Positions 35,352 through 44,161 of a DNA stretch of 63,799 bases are shown one piece after another. A program made the translations under genes and the position numbers. Under the pieces are notes generated by a model. That model had not been told where the DNA came from. It worked only from the letters and a program-made list of their open reading frames with translations, and did no database searches. The DNA comes from an uncultured bacterium. Its GTDB lineage: Bacteria; Bacillota; Clostridia; UBA1381. Location of the stretch: positions 1 to 63,799 of the forward strand of contig CAJMRL010000013.1 in assembly GCA_905215805.1 (NCBI GenBank). Direction: 5' to 3'. Each line of letters begins with the position of its first letter. Position 1 is the first letter of the stretch.

Positions 35352-35627
35352 TGTGGATAAATATCAGCGCCGCAGATCCGTGGATAAGTAGATGAATAAC
35401 ATAGGTATAAGGAGTTTACACTCTGTTTATACCTTTTATTCTGCATTTTCGGCGCGTCGTTTCAATTAACGTCCGCTTCACGCAGTATGTTTACAAAAAA
35501 ATAAGGTTTTATCGGGATTTTCTGACATTTTCAGCAAATTCACGCCCTTATTATTATTATTAAATAATTTATTATTTATTTATATATATATCTATAGCAG
35601 ACCCAGTTTTCGGGAATATGTGGACAA
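35352..35627. other. dnaA-dnaN intergenic DnaA boxes and AT-rich tract
   Basis: DnaA-box matches (reverse orientation): TGTGGATAA at 35352-35360 (perfect), CGTGGATAA at 35379-35387 and TGTGGACAA at 35619-35627 (one mismatch each). Between them, 35541-35596 is nearly pure A/T with TTA/ATT repeats, suitable as an unwinding element. This may be a secondary origin element or dnaN control region. Confidence 0.6.
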
Positions 35628-35648
35628 ACCGGGAGGTATAAGACTAAA

Positions 35649-36782
35649 ATGAAAATAAAATGCAGCAGAGAGCAGCTAAATGAGATAGTCAATATAGTAC
35701 AAAAGGCAATTCCCTCAAAAGCGGTAATGCCGATACTCGAATGTATAAAGCTGGAAGCTCTTGGCGACGGACATATTATTATGACCGGCAATAATCTTGA
35801 TATGTGCATTGTGCACAAAAGCGAGTGTAATGTTATCGAAGGCGGAAGCGTTGCTTTAATGTCAAAAATGTTCGGTGAGATTATAAGAAAGATGCCGGAC
35901 GGCGAGGTTGACATAACTGTAAATGAGGAAAATAACATAACAAAGATAAAATGCGGAGTGAGCGAGTTCAATATTCAGGGCATGGGTCCGAACGAATATC
36001 CGGATGCTCCGAAAATAAACGAAATTTATAAATTTTCGTTATCTCAAACGGATTTGAGAAAAATAATCAGAAAAACAGTGTCCTTCACTGCGGCGAACGA
36101 GGGAAAAAAGCCGGTTTTTACCGGAGCATTGTTCGATATAAAGAATAATATACTAAATGTCGCCGCAACGGATGGTCACAGACTTGCTGTTGTAAAGGAA
36201 GAGCTTGAGGGCGAGGGTGACAATATAAAATTTGTGGTGCCCGGACAGACACTCAGGGAGATTTTTAAGATACTTCATGACGAGGACAGCATGGTTGACA
36301 TAATTGTATCAGACCGTCACGCCTTGTTTGATTTCGGAGACTTTCAGGTATATACGAGATTGCTGGAAGGTGACTTTTTAAGATACGACGCTATTATTTC
36401 GGCTGTAAATACGATAAATCTGACCGTAAACAAGCGCGTTCTTATGGACAGCCTTGAAAGAGCGATGCTTTTGATAAACGATGATACGTCCTCATCCTCC
36501 GATACAAAGGTACCTGTACGGTTCAATATATCATACGGAAAAATCGATATTTCGTGCATTACCGGAAAGGGACAGGTAAACGATACCGTTGAGGCGGATA
36601 TTGACGGCGGAGATCTGATAATAGGCTTTAACTGCCGTTTCCTTCTTGATGCGATGAATGTATGCGAGGAGGATGTTATAAAAATGGAATTCAGTGCACC
36701 TACAAGCGGCTGCTTTATAAAATCGTCCAAAGATGATGATTCGTATGTGTATATGGTTCTTCCTGTAAGACTATATAATTAA
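35649..36782 (+). CDS. dnaN: DNA polymerase III sliding clamp (beta)
   Basis: A 377-aa clamp with the three repeated domains; typical stretches are MPILECIKLEALGDG, TDGHRLAVVKEE and the C-terminal YVYMVLPVRLYN, where the MPVRL-type pocket edge is seen as LPVRL. It tethers polymerase III and other partners to DNA. The GGGAGG site is about 12 nt upstream. It is not followed by recF and gyrB as in Bacillus; an MBL hydrolase gene comes 38 nt later. Confidence 0.97.
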   Translation: MKIKCSREQLNEIVNIVQKAIPSKAVMPILECIKLEALGDGHIIMTGNNLDMCIVHKSECNVIEGGSVALMSKMFGEIIRKMPDGEVDITVNEENNITKIKCGVSEFNIQGMGPNEYPDAPKINEIYKFSLSQTDLRKIIRKTVSFTAANEGKKPVFTGALFDIKNNILNVAATDGHRLAVVKEELEGEGDNIKFVVPGQTLREIFKILHDEDSMVDIIVSDRHALFDFGDFQVYTRLLEGDFLRYDAIISAVNTINLTVNKRVLMDSLERAMLLINDDTSSSSDTKVPVRFNISYGKIDISCITGKGQVNDTVEADIDGGDLIIGFNCRFLLDAMNVCEEDVIKMEFSAPTSGCFIKSSKDDDSYVYMVLPVRLYN

Positions 36783-36820
36783 TTGGATTTATATATTAAG
36801 TTTTTTATTGAGGTAAGCAA

Positions 36821-37447
36821 ATGAAGCATATAAGAGTTGAAAATTACCGCACCTCGGAGAACAGCTATATCATTTATGACGAGCACACTCTTGACGGAGC
36901 GGTCATAGACCCGGGAAATCCGGTGTCCGATATATTGGATGCGGCAAATAAAAACAGTATCAAAATCAGATACATTCTTATCACCCACTGTCATTACGAC
37001 CATATCGAATATCTCGAGGAGCTGCGCGAAAAAACAGGTGCGCCGCTTGTTTCGGGCGATAAGGCGAGCATAAACATAACAGATCCGGACATAAACGTTT
37101 CATATGCCGGATTGGGATATGAGCTGTCGGCAAAAAAATCGGATATAATTTTAAATGACAACGAAATATTAAAAATCGGAGACTCGGAGGTAAAATGTAT
37201 TTATACGCCCGGACATACAAACTGCGGCGTATGTTATCTTACCGATGACGGTATCTTTGTAGGCGACACGCTCTTTCTGCGCAACTGCGGAAGATGGGAT
37301 CTTCCTACAGGAGACGAGCAGACGCTTATGAAGTCTATAAGAGAACGCCTTTACACACTCCCCGACGATACCAAGGTATATCCGGGTCACGGCGAGGGCA
37401 CAAGTATCGGATATGAGAAAAAATTTAATTTTATTGTAAAGGCGTGA
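36821..37447 (+). CDS. MBL-fold metallo-hydrolase (glyoxalase II-like)
   Basis: A 208-aa metallo-beta-lactamase-fold protein. The zinc motif is THCHYDH (residues 56-62), with further ligands in TPGHTNC, VGDTLF and YPGHGEGT; it is the minimal glyoxalase II/YcbL type with no extra domain. Probable thioester or ester hydrolase; substrate unknown. Four bases separate it from hemZ, indicating an operon dnaN-mbl-hemZ-dnaC. GAGGT precedes the ATG. Confidence 0.88.
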   Translation: MKHIRVENYRTSENSYIIYDEHTLDGAVIDPGNPVSDILDAANKNSIKIRYILITHCHYDHIEYLEELREKTGAPLVSGDKASINITDPDINVSYAGLGYELSAKKSDIILNDNEILKIGDSEVKCIYTPGHTNCGVCYLTDDGIFVGDTLFLRNCGRWDLPTGDEQTLMKSIRERLYTLPDDTKVYPGHGEGTSIGYEKKFNFIVKA

Positions 37448-37451
37448 GAAT

Positions 37452-38897
37452 ATGCTTATAATTCAAAACGGCTATGAATGCGCTTATGAGCTTCGGCTTT
37501 TTGCTGAAATGTTCTTCGATAAGGACGAGGATGCTCAGATATTTTCGCATTTTGAATATAAGGATAAGCGAATAAATGTATATACGCAGATAAATTTTGC
37601 GGGAAAAGCGTATTTTGAGGATCTGTATTTTGATTTTGATGCGGAAAATTCGTCGGCTCAGCTGAAAAAGAAAATTTTTACCGCCTGCTGCACGCGTTCA
37701 TTCTGTCATGCGGCGAAAAAAATCAGGAAAGTGAGCATTCCGTGGGGAGTCATGTGCGGGATAAGGCCTGCAAAAAATTACAGAGAGCTTGAGGAACAGG
37801 GCTTTGATGATGAACAGGTACAGAGTATCTTTAAAAGAGTCTATGAGGTAAGCGATGAAAAAACAGCCCTCGCGCGGACGGTGGCGATGAATGAAAAGGC
37901 GCTGCTCAATCAGATAGACCACGACAGCGTGAGCCTGTATATCGGCATACCGTTTTGCCCGACACGCTGCGTTTACTGCTCGTTTGTGTCAACGGATATC
38001 CGCACAAGCGGGAAATATATGGCGGAATTTGTCGAAAAGCTGCTTTTAGAGATAGATAAAACAGCTCAGATAATCAAGCGGCTCGGTAAATTTGTGGATA
38101 ATATATACATCGGCGGAGGAACTCCGACAACGCTCAGCGCAGAGGATATAAAAAGAATATGCGAAAGACTGCATAAATATTTTGATTTCACTAAAATTAA
38201 GGAGTTCACGCTTGAAGCGGGCCGCCCGGATACCATAACTCCGGAGAAGCTCAGCGCGGCGGTTGAGGGCGGAGTGGACAGGATAAGCATAAATCCGCAA
38301 AGCATGAACGCAGTGACGCTTGAGAGAGTCGGAAGAACGCATTCACCGCAAATGGTCAAAGACGCTTTTAAAATGGCGAGGGACGCGGGCATAAAAAATA
38401 TAAATATGGACCTTATAGCGGGACTTCCCGGAGAGGATGCAAAGATGTTTAAATACAGCCTTGACGAGGTAATAAGCCTTGACCCGGAGGATATAACCGT
38501 ACATTCGCTGTGCATAAAGCGCGCGGCGGACCTGAATCGGCGGGAGAAGCGTCTTGCTGAGGCTGACGAGATGAACAGGATGCTCGAATATACGCAGAAA
38601 AGAATGTATGAGACAGGCAGAGAGCCGTATTATATGTACCGCCAGAAAAACAGCAGCGGAAATCTCGAAAATGTAGGCTACGCAAAGCACGGATTTATGA
38701 GCACGTATAATATCAACATCATGGAGGAGAAGCAGACGATCATAGCGCTGGGCGGCGGAGGTTCTTCGAAGATTGTGAACGGAAGCCGGATAGAGAGAGT
38801 GTTTAATTTCAAGGATCCGCTTGAATATATACGCCGCTTCGATGAAATCATAAAAAAGAAGGACGAAGCTGCAAAGCTGATGGAGGCCGGAGAATGA
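37452..38897 (+). CDS. hemZ: HemZ-like radical SAM coproporphyrinogen dehydrogenase
   Basis: A 481-aa radical SAM protein. A 150-residue N-terminal extension typical of HemZ precedes IGIPFCPTRCVYCSF (near residue 162), the HemN-type cluster motif, followed by NIYIGGGTPTTLS and a HemN-like C-terminal region (YEPYYMYRQKN). HemZ is annotated as oxygen-independent coproporphyrinogen oxidase, but many HemN-like proteins serve other roles, and no heme genes are present in the window. It overlaps dnaC by four bases (ATGA). Confidence 0.85.
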   Translation: MLIIQNGYECAYELRLFAEMFFDKDEDAQIFSHFEYKDKRINVYTQINFAGKAYFEDLYFDFDAENSSAQLKKKIFTACCTRSFCHAAKKIRKVSIPWGVMCGIRPAKNYRELEEQGFDDEQVQSIFKRVYEVSDEKTALARTVAMNEKALLNQIDHDSVSLYIGIPFCPTRCVYCSFVSTDIRTSGKYMAEFVEKLLLEIDKTAQIIKRLGKFVDNIYIGGGTPTTLSAEDIKRICERLHKYFDFTKIKEFTLEAGRPDTITPEKLSAAVEGGVDRISINPQSMNAVTLERVGRTHSPQMVKDAFKMARDAGIKNINMDLIAGLPGEDAKMFKYSLDEVISLDPEDITVHSLCIKRAADLNRREKRLAEADEMNRMLEYTQKRMYETGREPYYMYRQKNSSGNLENVGYAKHGFMSTYNINIMEEKQTIIALGGGGSSKIVNGSRIERVFNFKDPLEYIRRFDEIIKKKDEAAKLMEAGE

Positions 38898-39868
38898 GCG
38901 ATATTGAATTGATTTCCGTGATAAACGCGGGATATGAGGAAAGGCGCACCGCAGCCCGCGCGGCTAAGACTGAGCGGGTGCGCGAGGTGCATGAGAGGTA
39001 TCCGGAGATACAGAGCGTGGATTTAAAGATATATGAGCTTGGCAAGGAAAATTTAAAAAAAATCATGCGCTCTCCCGATAAGGCGGACGAGTATAATGCG
39101 GAGCTTAAGGAGCAGTATAAAAATCTTTATTCGCTGAGGACGCATCTGCTTGAAAAATACGGCATAGAGCCTGATTTTGACAAGGAGAAATATGAGTGCG
39201 CGCTGTGCTCCGATACGGGGTATACCCCTGACGGACGGCGCTGCCGCTGCTTCAGGCAAAGAATGATAAATTCCATATACGCCCGCGCGAATCTTCCCGA
39301 GATACTTCAAAAGGAGAATTTTTCGACCTTTTCGTTTAAATATTATTCCGACAAAAAGCATAACGGTGAGATGTCGGAGCGCGAGAATATGAAAAGGATA
39401 TACGACAGGGCGAAAAAACTTTGCGACAATTTCGACAATGAGAGCAAGGGACTTGTTTTTTACGGCGGACCGGGCTTGGGAAAGACGTTTTTATCAAACT
39501 GCATAGCAAAGGATTTGATGGATAAGGGAAAAATCGTGCTGTATGTAAGAGCGTCGAGACTGTTCAATCTCTACGATGACTACAAATTCGGCAGAAATCC
39601 GGACAGGAGCATAATAGACAATGCCTATGACGCGGATCTGCTGATAATAGACGACCTCGGAACAGAGGCACAGACAAAAATAAGCATATCATTTCTGGAC
39701 GATCTGATAAACGAAAGGACTGCGGAACATAAAAAGACCGTGATAAGCACTAATTTGAACATGAAGGAGCTTGCCGGCGTATACAGCCGCCGTTTTACCT
39801 CGAGGCTTTTCGAGAATTTTCTGATAAACCGCTTTGAGGGAGAAGATATAAGAATGCAGAAATTATAA
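38894..39868 (+). CDS. dnaC: DnaC/DnaI-type helicase loader ATPase
   Basis: A 324-aa AAA+ protein. A helical N-terminal region and a zinc-like cluster CALCSDTGY...CRCF (near residue 105) lead to Walker A GGPGLGKTF (near residue 192) and Walker B LLIIDDLGTE. This matches clostridial DnaC/DnaI loaders, which place the replicative helicase on DNA; IstB-like transposition helpers are the alternative, but no transposase is near. Its place after dnaA-dnaN and 2 kb from the DnaA-box cluster fits a replication role. Confidence 0.88.
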   Translation: MSDIELISVINAGYEERRTAARAAKTERVREVHERYPEIQSVDLKIYELGKENLKKIMRSPDKADEYNAELKEQYKNLYSLRTHLLEKYGIEPDFDKEKYECALCSDTGYTPDGRRCRCFRQRMINSIYARANLPEILQKENFSTFSFKYYSDKKHNGEMSERENMKRIYDRAKKLCDNFDNESKGLVFYGGPGLGKTFLSNCIAKDLMDKGKIVLYVRASRLFNLYDDYKFGRNPDRSIIDNAYDADLLIIDDLGTEAQTKISISFLDDLINERTAEHKKTVISTNLNMKELAGVYSRRFTSRLFENFLINRFEGEDIRMQKL

Positions 39869-39879
39869 AAATGGGGCTG

Positions 39880-39917
39880 CCGCTTACTGCTCTTGGTGCA
39901 AAAAGCGGCGGCCCTTT
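39880..39917. terminator. bidirectional terminator, dnaC / lipoprotein gene
   Basis: A long GC-rich stem (GCTGCCGCTT with AAGCGGCGGC) is flanked by T-rich sequence on the minus side (CCATTTTTATA), where it ends the lipoprotein transcript, and by TTTG on the plus side. Confidence 0.75.
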
Positions 39918-39951
39918 GAGCTTATTAATGCTAAAGCCCATGTTTTTTGAT

Positions 39952-40242
39952 TTATCTGTTATCGTTTCCTCCGGAAATAACATCTCCGGCAGCATCCGTA
40001 ACGCCTTCAACTGCGCCGCCGACGGCGTTTCCGGCGTCTTTGACCGCATCTCCCGCATTATCCATAACATTATCGGCGTCATCTCGAAGAGTATCGGATG
40101 ACGGGTGCGGAGTATCGGAGACCTGCTCCGAATAAGGCGAAGGCTCGGGAGTCGACGTTATCGAATCATTGCCCGTATTTCCGCATGCGCTCAGCATTGC
40201 CGCCGCCGCAAATATAACCGCAATTGTTTTTATAGAATTCAT
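39952..40242 (-). CDS. small secreted lipoprotein with amphipathic repeat
   Basis: A 96-aa lipoprotein. Residues 1-20 form a signal peptide ending in the lipobox LSAC, so the mature protein starts at Cys20 attached to the membrane. After a Ser/Thr/Pro linker the C-terminal half is a run of DAxD/NAGDAV-type heptad-like units (NVMDNAGDAVKDAGNAV, GGAVEGVTDAAGDV) predicted to form a long amphipathic helix. Family unknown; similar low-complexity helices occur in stress-response or apolipoprotein-like proteins. It has a GAAAGGA site and a strong terminator; no operon partners. Confidence 0.75.
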   Translation of the reverse strand: MNSIKTIAVIFAAAAMLSACGNTGNDSITSTPEPSPYSEQVSDTPHPSSDTLRDDADNVMDNAGDAVKDAGNAVGGAVEGVTDAAGDVISGGNDNR

Positions 40243-40404
40243 GCTGTCATATCCTTTCTGAAATTTTTTCGTTATGAAATTTTTAATAACTGCGAAACAA
40301 TGTTTCGTGCGTGCCTTTTGGTTTGCATTAATTATTATAATCAGCGGCGGTAAAATTATTTCCGGAAATTTTTTCTGAAAATCAGCTTTAATTTTATTAA
40401 AATT

Positions 40405-41181
40405 TTATACAAATCTGAAAATATCAGGATTTTTTGAAACGTACACTTCTATTCCCAGCGGTTCTATTATGCTTTTGAATATCTCGGTCACAAGCTTTTC
40501 GGTCGGATAATGTCCGGCGTCTATTATTGCGATACCGGAGTTTACCGCGTCTATCGATTCGTGATACTTCATATCCCCCGTTACGATAACGTCGCAGCCC
40601 ATAGCTCTTGCGGTGGGTATGACCTCGCTGCAGCTTCCGGAAGCGACCGCTGCCGTTACCAGCTTTTTGCCGCCATCGCCGCATACTCTTACATACGGCG
40701 TGTCAAGGACGGTCTTAACGGTCTTTGCGAACTCGTCGAGGGTGATTATATGCTCAAGCTCTCCGACGCGCCCTAAGCCGCAGCAGGGGTCCTGGGTATG
40801 CTGCTCGAGGATACGCGTATTTTTTAAGCCCAGACGCTTTGCAAGCTCGTAATTTATCCCCCTCTCGGCAGTGTCCATATTCGTATGGGCGGCTATAAGA
40901 GCGATACCGCTTTCGACAAGCTCGCGTATGAGAAGCCCGTCAGGGCTTGTATAATCGATTTTCTTTATGCCCGAGAAAAGTATCGGGTGATGCGATAAAA
41001 TCAGCTCACAGCCGTTCTCGCGCGCCTCACGCACTATCTTATAATCGGTGTCGAGCGTAACCATCGCTTTTTTTATCTCTTTTTGCGCATCGCCGCATAA
41101 AAGACCTACGTTATCCCATTCATAGGCAAGCGACGGGGGCGCGAAATCGTTTAAAATTTCAAGAATTTCATAAACCTTCAT
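40405..41181 (-). CDS. Nif3-like dinuclear metal center protein
   Basis: A 258-aa protein of the Nif3/YqfO family: N-terminal EWDNVGLLCGD, the metal motif SHHPILFSGIKKI and the C-terminal DAGHYPTEK with the last metal His. It is the short version, without the PII-like insert of Bacillus YqfO. Family members have GTP cyclohydrolase-like or phosphatase activity claimed, but the role is unsettled. The ATG at 41181 is 10 nt after AAGGAG; the TTG at 41190 is too near. It overlaps trmK by 14 nt, an arrangement conserved in Firmicutes. Confidence 0.9.
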   Translation of the reverse strand: MKVYEILEILNDFAPPSLAYEWDNVGLLCGDAQKEIKKAMVTLDTDYKIVREARENGCELILSHHPILFSGIKKIDYTSPDGLLIRELVESGIALIAAHTNMDTAERGINYELAKRLGLKNTRILEQHTQDPCCGLGRVGELEHIITLDEFAKTVKTVLDTPYVRVCGDGGKKLVTAAVASGSCSEVIPTARAMGCDVIVTGDMKYHESIDAVNSGIAIIDAGHYPTEKLVTEIFKSIIEPLGIEVYVSKNPDIFRFV

Positions 41182-41854
41182 AGTAATCAAGCTCCTTTAA
41201 CCATTTTTTATATTTCATAAGCTTTTCCTCATCGGGTGAGGAGGAAGCTTCAAGACCGCGTATGACCTTCTCCAGCTCGCGCCGTTTTTTGGCGTATAAG
41301 GCGTCAAAGTTCGGATTAGATACAAGATAAGGCGGAAGATGATAAAACGCGTCACAATCGAATTTAGTCCCCTCTCCTGCCGTTGCAATGATAAGGTTAT
41401 ACACCTTGAAGCCCTCAACGGCAATATCCTCGGCGCATATTTTGTAGCCGTGTTCAAGAAGAAAATGGCGCAGTTCATACTGTGCATTCATCGGCTGGAG
41501 GATAAGGCGTGAATTCTTCGCTGTTTTTTCGTCCTGAGCGAGGATAGATATTATCATTTCCCCTCCCATTCCGGCGATTATAATCTCTTCCACCTCGTTG
41601 GGCGCTATGGTGGATAGTCCTGCGCCAAGACGTGTTTCTATTTTGTCCGCAAGTCCGTATTTTTTTATATTTGCTCCGGCGATGTCTAACGGCCCCTGAC
41701 GTATATCTGCTGCTATCGCATGCGAGCATACGCCGTCCTGAACGAGCCTTATCGGGATATAGGCGTGGTCGGTGCCTATATCGGCTATTGTTTTTGCATG
41801 TACATGGGACGCTATGCACGACAGACGCGGAGTAAGAGGTATTTTTTTATTCAT
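41168..41854 (-). CDS. trmK: tRNA (adenine-N1)-methyltransferase, TrmK-like
   Basis: A 228-aa class I SAM methyltransferase with ADIGTDHAYIPI near residue 23 (motif I variant) and IIAGMGGEMI and ILQPMN downstream, the TrmK/YqfN pattern that makes m1A22 in tRNA. ATG 41854 follows AAGGAGACTTTT; extension to 41899 has no ribosome site. Together with the Nif3-like gene it forms the familiar trmK-nif3 pair. The DnaA-box cluster starts about 95 bp upstream of it. Confidence 0.9.
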   Translation of the reverse strand: MNKKIPLTPRLSCIASHVHAKTIADIGTDHAYIPIRLVQDGVCSHAIAADIRQGPLDIAGANIKKYGLADKIETRLGAGLSTIAPNEVEEIIIAGMGGEMIISILAQDEKTAKNSRLILQPMNAQYELRHFLLEHGYKICAEDIAVEGFKVYNLIIATAGEGTKFDCDAFYHLPPYLVSNPNFDALYAKKRRELEKVIRGLEASSSPDEEKLMKYKKWLKELDYYEGL

Positions 41855-41948
41855 AAAAGTCTCCTTTATACCGGTTATTGTTTTTTTCTGTAGTATCAAA
41901 ATTTTTGTAAGGGAGTAAAATTATTATTTTCCCCAGTTATACATCAAG

Positions 41949-42185
41949 TTATTCACGGGGTGTGGATAACTTTTTTCATCAAATCCACTCTAAAAAACCG
42001 CATAAAAGCGAAGTTTTTCATCGAATCCACGCTTTATCCACATCAAAAAGGGTAAAAACATGAATAATTTTGTAAACATCTGTAAAATAAATATGTAAAC
42101 CAGAAAAAACCGCATAAAACTGTCAGCTTATCCACCGGGTGTAAACGTGCATAGGTGTGGATAACTGTGTGGATAGTGTGGATAA
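41949..42185. other. oriC: probable replication origin: seven DnaA boxes in 237 bp
   Basis: Perfect boxes: TGTGGATAA at 41961-41969, TTATCCACA at 42034-42042, TGTGGATAA at 42156-42164 and 42177-42185. One-mismatch boxes: TTATTCACG at 41949, TTATCCACC at 42128, TGTGGATAG at 42168. The last three form a tandem cluster. 42220-42300 is AT-rich (repeated GTTAATA-like words), suitable for melting. The region (41855-42401) contains no gene. It lies between trmK and serS, with parAB 2.3 kb away. Confidence 0.75.
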
Positions 42186-42342
42186 ATTTTATAAAAGCAG
42201 TGTTTAAGCGGTGGATACGCTGTATAATTAACTGTTAATAATGTGTAAATGTGTTAATATAATAAATAGTGAGGTTTACATAAGTTAATCAAAAAATCAC
42301 CAAAACGCAACCATATTGTAACAAAAAGGTAATATAGTATAA

Positions 42343-42364
42343 AACCGCCGTATAAACGGCGGTT
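42343..42364 (-). terminator. terminator of the parA-parB-serS operon
   Basis: AACCGCCGT (42343-42351) pairs with ACGGCGGTT (42356-42364) around a 4-nt loop; TTTTAT follows on the minus strand. Confidence 0.85.
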
Positions 42365-42401
42365 CTCCACTATATATTGTGTTGATACATTTAAAGGGAT
42401 A

Positions 42402-43676
42402 TTATTTTGTTATCTTATCTCTTCCGCCCATATATCCTACGAGCGCTTCAGGGATAGTTATGGAGCCGTCGGCATTCTGGTAATTCTCCATTATAGCTGC
42501 GACTGTTCTTCCTACGGCAAGGCCTGAGCCGTTTAATGTATGCACGAACTGTGCTTTATCCTTGGGGCTGTCTTTAAAGCGGATATTTGCGCGTCTTGCC
42601 TGATAATCCTCGAAGTTCGAGCAAGACGAGATTTCAACATATCTTCCGTAAGAAGGCATCCATACTTCAAGGTCATAGGTCTTTGCCGATGAGAAGCCCA
42701 GATCTCCTGTTGAGAGGCATACTACCCTGTACGGAAGTCCTAAGCCCTGAAGAAGTCTTTCAGCGTCGTTTGTGAGCGATTCAAGCTCCTCATAGCTGTG
42801 GTCCGGATGAGCGAATTTAACCATTTCGACTTTATTGAACTGATGCTGTCTTATAAGTCCGCGGGTATCACGTCCGGCGCTGCCTGCCTCAGCGCGGAAG
42901 CATGCAGAATATGCACAGTACTTTATCGGAAGCTTTGTTCCGTCAAGTATCTCGTCACGGTGAAGGTTTGTTACAGGAACCTCGGCTGTCGGTATCATAA
43001 AGAAGTCGTTATTTTTAACATTGTAAGCATCCTCCTCAAATTTCGGGAGCTGACCCGTGCCTGTCATGGAGGCTCTGTTTACCATGAACGGCGGGAATAT
43101 TTCGGTATATCCGTTTTCCTCTGTATGCGAGTTAAGGAAATACTGTATAACGGAGCGTTCAAGTCTTGAGCCTAAGCCCTTGTAGACGGTAAAGCGTGTT
43201 CCGGCAATCTTTGTTCCTCTTTCAAAATCGAGAATATCGAGGTCCGTTCCCAGATCCCAATGCGGCTTGAATTCAAAATCAAACTTTCTCGGCTCTCCCC
43301 AGCGTCTTATCTCCACATTTTCGCTGTCGTCCTTGCCCACCGGACAGGAATCGTTAGGGATATTAGGTATGCGGAGCATGAAATTACGAAGCTCCTCGTC
43401 GATTTCTCTTACCTGCTCGTCATAGCCCTTTATTTCATTGGAAAGCTCCTTCATTTCTGCAAAGATAGGAGCAGTGTCCTCTCCTGCCTTTTTCATTGCA
43501 GGTATCTTTTTTGAGATAGCGTTTTGCTGAGCCTTTTTCTGCTCGGCTTCCTGAAGAACTGCACGTCTTTTTTTGTCGAGCTCTATTGCGGGAGTTATGT
43601 CGAGGTCGTTATTGCGCTTTTTCAAAGCTTCCTTTATTCTTTCCGGTTCCTGTCTTAAAATTTTAATGTCAAGCAT
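42402..43676 (-). CDS. serS: seryl-tRNA synthetase
   Basis: A 424-aa class II synthetase charging tRNA-Ser (and tRNA-Sec). The N-terminal coiled-coil arm (residues 1-110) that reads the long variable arm is followed by the three class II motifs: the dimer motif at FPPFMVNRASMTG, YCAYSACFRAEAGSAGRDTRGLIRQHQFNKVEM for motif 2, and SGLAVGRTVAAIMEN for motif 3. It is the last gene of the par operon with no T-box leader of its own, so it is unlikely to be controlled by its uncharged tRNA. Confidence 0.98.
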   Translation of the reverse strand: MLDIKILRQEPERIKEALKKRNNDLDITPAIELDKKRRAVLQEAEQKKAQQNAISKKIPAMKKAGEDTAPIFAEMKELSNEIKGYDEQVREIDEELRNFMLRIPNIPNDSCPVGKDDSENVEIRRWGEPRKFDFEFKPHWDLGTDLDILDFERGTKIAGTRFTVYKGLGSRLERSVIQYFLNSHTEENGYTEIFPPFMVNRASMTGTGQLPKFEEDAYNVKNNDFFMIPTAEVPVTNLHRDEILDGTKLPIKYCAYSACFRAEAGSAGRDTRGLIRQHQFNKVEMVKFAHPDHSYEELESLTNDAERLLQGLGLPYRVVCLSTGDLGFSSAKTYDLEVWMPSYGRYVEISSCSNFEDYQARRANIRFKDSPKDKAQFVHTLNGSGLAVGRTVAAIMENYQNADGSITIPEALVGYMGGRDKITK

Positions 43677-43699
43677 TTTTCTGTATTCCTTTCTGTCTT

Positions 43700-44158
43700 T
43701 TATTCTTCGTCAAGAATTGTTTTTATATTATTGTAAATAATCTTCTGCGCATCTGTGAGCGAATCGGGATTTATTGTGCTCAATGCCTCCTGAGCGTCAT
43801 CTATTTTATCATTATAAATATACTGATAAATATTGCAGAAGAGATTTCCGTTGGTATTGTTTATTGAAAGCTCGTCGACCTTAGCCTCAAGCTCATTTAT
43901 TTGTGCGTTCTTTTCCTCCATATGTGCTTTGAGCGTTTCATTTTCGGATAAAAGCGCGCTGTTTTGCTCGCTCAAAAGCGATGCTCTTTGTGTTATGCCT
44001 TCAATTTGCGGATTCGGAGTTTCCGGAATGACCGTGGGTTGGCTTTTCATAACATTTGTCTGTCCCAAAAAGGCTATAACTATAATGATTATTGCCGCGA
44101 AGAAAATCAGTCCGGTATATAAAAACAGCGATTTGTTGTCGTTCTTTTTATTATCCAA
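43700..44158 (-). CDS. single-pass membrane protein with coiled coil
   Basis: A 152-aa protein beginning at TTG (AAAGGAGG with 8-nt spacing; that site lies in the end of the DUF4446 gene). Residues 12-33 are a membrane helix (LFLYTGLIFFAAIIIIVIAFLG, shortened here in the family sense), 55-95 form a coiled coil (LLSENETLKAHMEEKNAQINELEAK is its core), and the C-terminus is a small helical region. No recognised domain. It sits between DUF4446 and serS in the parAB operon, so a membrane-linked role in chromosome organisation is a possible but unproven inference. Confidence 0.75.
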   Translation of the reverse strand: MDNKKNDNKSLFLYTGLIFFAAIIIIVIAFLGQTNVMKSQPTVIPETPNPQIEGITQRASLLSEQNSALLSENETLKAHMEEKNAQINELEAKVDELSINNTNGNLFCNIYQYIYNDKIDDAQEALSTINPDSLTDAQKIIYNNIKTILDEE

Positions 44159-44161
44159 GCC

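Noticed and set aside
43677..43699. T-box leader for serS
   Set aside because: Only 23 nt separate serS from the preceding gene, so there is no room for a T-box.
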